Part shown: one piece after another, positions 62,458 to 64,000 of the stretch
How positions within the stretch are numbered: position 1 is the first letter of the stretch
How the letters are laid out: each line of letters opens with the position of its first letter
Assembly: GCA_028280415.1 (NCBI GenBank)
Contig: JANQLV010000040.1
Span: 47,411 to 111,410 of the forward strand
DNA from: Saprospiraceae bacterium
GTDB lineage: Bacteria; Bacteroidota; Bacteroidia; Chitinophagales; Saprospiraceae
Reading direction: 5' to 3'
Length of the DNA: 64,000 nucleotides
Program-made: the position numbers and the translations under genes
The notes under the pieces: generated by a model
The model's database searches: none
Told to the model about the DNA's origin: nothing
The model's input: only the letters and a program-made list of their open reading frames with translations

Positions 62458-63312
62458 ATGCAATATGTACTGGTCACCGGGGTCTCCAGCGGTATTGGTT
62501 ACGAAATCACCCGGTTTTTAATCGAAAAAGGTTATTATGTATTGGGCAGTGTAAGAAAGCAAGCAGATGCCGAGCGTCTCCGGAAAGCATTTCCCCAACA
62601 GTTTCATGCTCTAATTTTTGATGTCTGCGATCAGTCTGCAATTGATCTTGCAGTTGTAGAAGTAGAAAAAAAACTCCAGGGTTCCGGTTTGACCTGCCTG
62701 GTCAATAATGCCGGCTATGTTGTAAACGGTCCGCTTCAACACTTGCCAATAGAACAATTACAACAACAGTTCGAGGTCAATGTTTATGGGGTATTACGGG
62801 TAATTCAGGCTTTTTTACCATTGCTAGGGGCACAAATTCCGGCTAAGTACCCACCGGGAAAGCTCATTAATATCAGTTCTGTATCCGGCTTTGTTACGGC
62901 TCCTTTTCTAGGAGCTTATGCAATGTCCAAATATGCTTTGGAGAGTATGTCTGATGCACTGAGAAGGGAACTATGTATTTATGATATCGATGTGATTATT
63001 TTAGAACCAGGCGCCATTCAATCGGAGATTTGGAACAAGGCCAAACACCTTGATCCGCTTTTTTTAGAAACAGATTATGGTCCTATTTTAAAAAACTGGA
63101 ACAAAATGGTGGAAAATTCCGAGCGAAATGTCTTAGCCCCCATAGAAATTGCCAGGACCATACACGCTGTAATCAAAAAGAAAAGGCCAACAACCCGTCA
63201 TATTATTGCAAAGAACAAATTTGTTATGAAGCTGGTAAAATATGTTTTCAGTGATCGATTCATTGACAAACAACTCTCAAAATCGTTCAAAAAGAAGGTT
63301 GGGAAGAGCTAA
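62458..63312 (+). CDS. short-chain dehydrogenase/reductase
   Basis: 284 residues, classical SDR. The nucleotide-binding TGVSSGIG motif is at residues 7-14, NNAG at 83-86, catalytic Ser141 in NISSVSG, Tyr154 and Lys158 in YAMSK. The basic Arg33 after the second strand suggests NADP(H) preference. The extended, basic C-terminus (about 40 residues past the core) is like that of SDRs acting on lipids or retinol-like substrates. Substrate is unknown. Monocistronic, convergent with rplS. Confidence 0.92.
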   Translation: MQYVLVTGVSSGIGYEITRFLIEKGYYVLGSVRKQADAERLRKAFPQQFHALIFDVCDQSAIDLAVVEVEKKLQGSGLTCLVNNAGYVVNGPLQHLPIEQLQQQFEVNVYGVLRVIQAFLPLLGAQIPAKYPPGKLINISSVSGFVTAPFLGAYAMSKYALESMSDALRRELCIYDIDVIILEPGAIQSEIWNKAKHLDPLFLETDYGPILKNWNKMVENSERNVLAPIEIARTIHAVIKKKRPTTRHIIAKNKFVMKLVKYVFSDRFIDKQLSKSFKKKVGKS

Positions 63313-63322
63313 CATCAAATTA

Positions 63323-63355
63323 AAAAAGCTCGTTTGGAATGCAAACGAGCTTTTT
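63323..63355. terminator. bidirectional intrinsic terminator
   Basis: A perfect 14-bp stem, aaaaagctcgtttg (63323-63336) and caaacgagcttttt (63342-63355), loop gaatg. Runs of A and T flank the core, so it serves both the SDR gene and rplS. Confidence 0.9.
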
Positions 63356-63377
63356 ATAAAGAAAAATCGAATCAAAT

Positions 63378-63728
63378 TTATTTGACATACTTTCTCTCTT
63401 TGATACGTGCTTTTTTTCCAACTAAATCGCGTAAATAGTACAATTTAGCACGTCTTACTTTTCCTCTTTTCAATATTTTGATATCAACAATACCTGGTGA
63501 ATTTAGTGGAAAAATACGCTCCACACCAACACCATTAGACATTTTTCTTACGGTAAAGGTTTTAGTATTACCTGTTCCTTTGATCTGAATAACGTCCCCA
63601 CGGTATGCCTGAATTCGCTCTTTGGCACCTTCCACGATTTTATAATTTACAACTACATTATCTCCAGGACGGAATTCCGGATGTTCTCTAGTTTCGTACA
63701 AATCTTGCACATATTTTATAGCATCCAT
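63378..63728 (-). CDS. rplS: 50S ribosomal protein L19
   Basis: 116 residues. A ribosomal protein at the 30S-50S interface. Motifs: [74 protein letters not shown] and [16 protein letters not shown]. Length and sequence are standard for bacterial L19. It is not in the usual rpsP-rimM-trmD-rplS cluster as far as the visible DNA shows. Confidence 0.98.
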   Translation of the reverse strand: MDAIKYVQDLYETREHPEFRPGDNVVVNYKIVEGAKERIQAYRGDVIQIKGTGNTKTFTVRKMSNGVGVERIFPLNSPGIVDIKILKRGKVRRAKLYYLRDLVGKKARIKERKYVK

Positions 63729-63769
63729 CGTTCAGTAATTTTAAATTGTTAAGTTAAATTTTCGGAGTG

Positions 63770-63777
63770 CAAAGATA
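63770..63777 (-). promoter_or_regulatory. candidate rplS promoter (-7 box)
   Basis: TATCTTTG on the minus strand matches TAnnTTTG, about 42 bases upstream of the rplS start. A TTTG lies 24 bases further upstream. Confidence 0.5.
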
Positions 63778-63846
63778 ATAGTTATTTACTTTATTATAAA
63801 GCAAAATCGAAAAAAATATTTTATCTGGCTTATAAAGGCTGGAAAA

Positions 63847-64000
63847 TCACCTTATCAGCGTCACAAAGCCTTTGTATTCATTCGGCATCCCCCTGGGCCC
63901 GATAAAACTGACATAGACCAAATAAACACCATTGGGGGACATTCTGCCAAAATTATCCTCCCGCCCGTTCCAACTTTCCATCGGATCTCTGGTTTCAAAT
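63847..64000 (-). CDS. C-terminal end of a T9SS-type secreted protein, cut by window edge
   Basis: 50 codons before a TGA at 63847. The residues WNGREDNFGRMSPNGVYLVY, followed by VTLIR at the end, match the last strands of a FlgD-like or T9SS (gliding-motility type) C-terminal domain: W-x-G-R, then S-P-N-G-V-Y. The protein upstream is outside the window, so its length and function cannot be judged. It lies 118 bp upstream of rplS, on the same strand. Confidence 0.65.
   Translation of the reverse strand, partial: FETRDPMESWNGREDNFGRMSPNGVYLVYVSFIGPRGMPNEYKGFVTLIR

Noticed and set aside
1..64000. Search by eye for tRNA genes, IS elements with inverted ends, and prophage genes
   Set aside because: No cloverleaf with a T-loop GTTCRA signature, no transposase or integrase motif and no phage structural genes were found; a dedicated scan could still find something small.

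Overview
The window looks like chromosomal DNA of a free-living Bacteroidota bacterium, most likely in the Saprospiria/Lewinella-like part of the phylum. Four complete secreted proteins and one partial one end in type IX secretion (T9SS) C-terminal domains. There is a PorV/PorQ-family outer-membrane protein, a giant SprB-repeat protein and several lipobox proteins. TAnnTTTG-type -7 boxes and a lack of strong Shine-Dalgarno sites also fit the phylum. The class-level placement is an inference from gene content only. No tRNA, rRNA, CRISPR array, IS element or prophage was seen.

Layout. 1-6.4 kb: an edge-truncated DUF998-like membrane protein, a bacterial alpha-2-macroglobulin lipoprotein and a possible 55-aa gene, all on the minus strand. 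6.5-9.4 kb: a Lon substrate-binding-domain protein and an LtaS-like sulfatase/phosphotransferase. 9.5-22.2 kb: a PorV/PorQ-type protein, a choice-of-anchor-B protein, a small T9SS cargo, a 2391-residue lectin/HYR/thrombospondin-3 protein and a DUF4177-like protein. 22.6-25.7 kb: gamma-glutamyltransferase and DAHP synthase. 25.9-32.3 kb: an ECF sigma factor coupled to a membrane-anchored beta-barrel partner, preceded by two paralogous lipoproteins. 32.6-39.7 kb: a complete trpEGDCFBA operon with a leader. 39.9-49.4 kb: a 3180-residue SprB-repeat protein. 49.5-64 kb: mostly core genes (holA, hemH, surE, lpxB, topA, rplS) mixed with small envelope proteins, a GWxTD protein, a metallophosphoesterase and an SDR oxidoreductase. 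The right edge cuts another T9SS cargo.

Two regulatory systems stand out. First, the trp operon has a short leader gene with three consecutive Trp codons, then mutually exclusive RNA segments and an intrinsic terminator ending just before trpE. This is a textbook ribosome-stalling attenuator, here in a Bacteroidota setting. Second, the bipartite motif TTGCAGCGTTTT-N11-GGATTAT occurs three times with identical spacing. All copies are on the minus strand, in the non-coding DNA upstream of the two lipoprotein paralogs beside the ECF sigma/anti-sigma pair. I read it as the promoter of that sigma factor. One copy appears to drive only a short terminated transcript, a candidate small RNA.

At the protein level, the two giant secreted proteins share an apparently unnamed domain of about 150 residues. 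In the lectin protein, a HYR domain is interrupted by about 590 residues that carry two C-type lectin folds with intact EPN and WND/WTD-type motifs.
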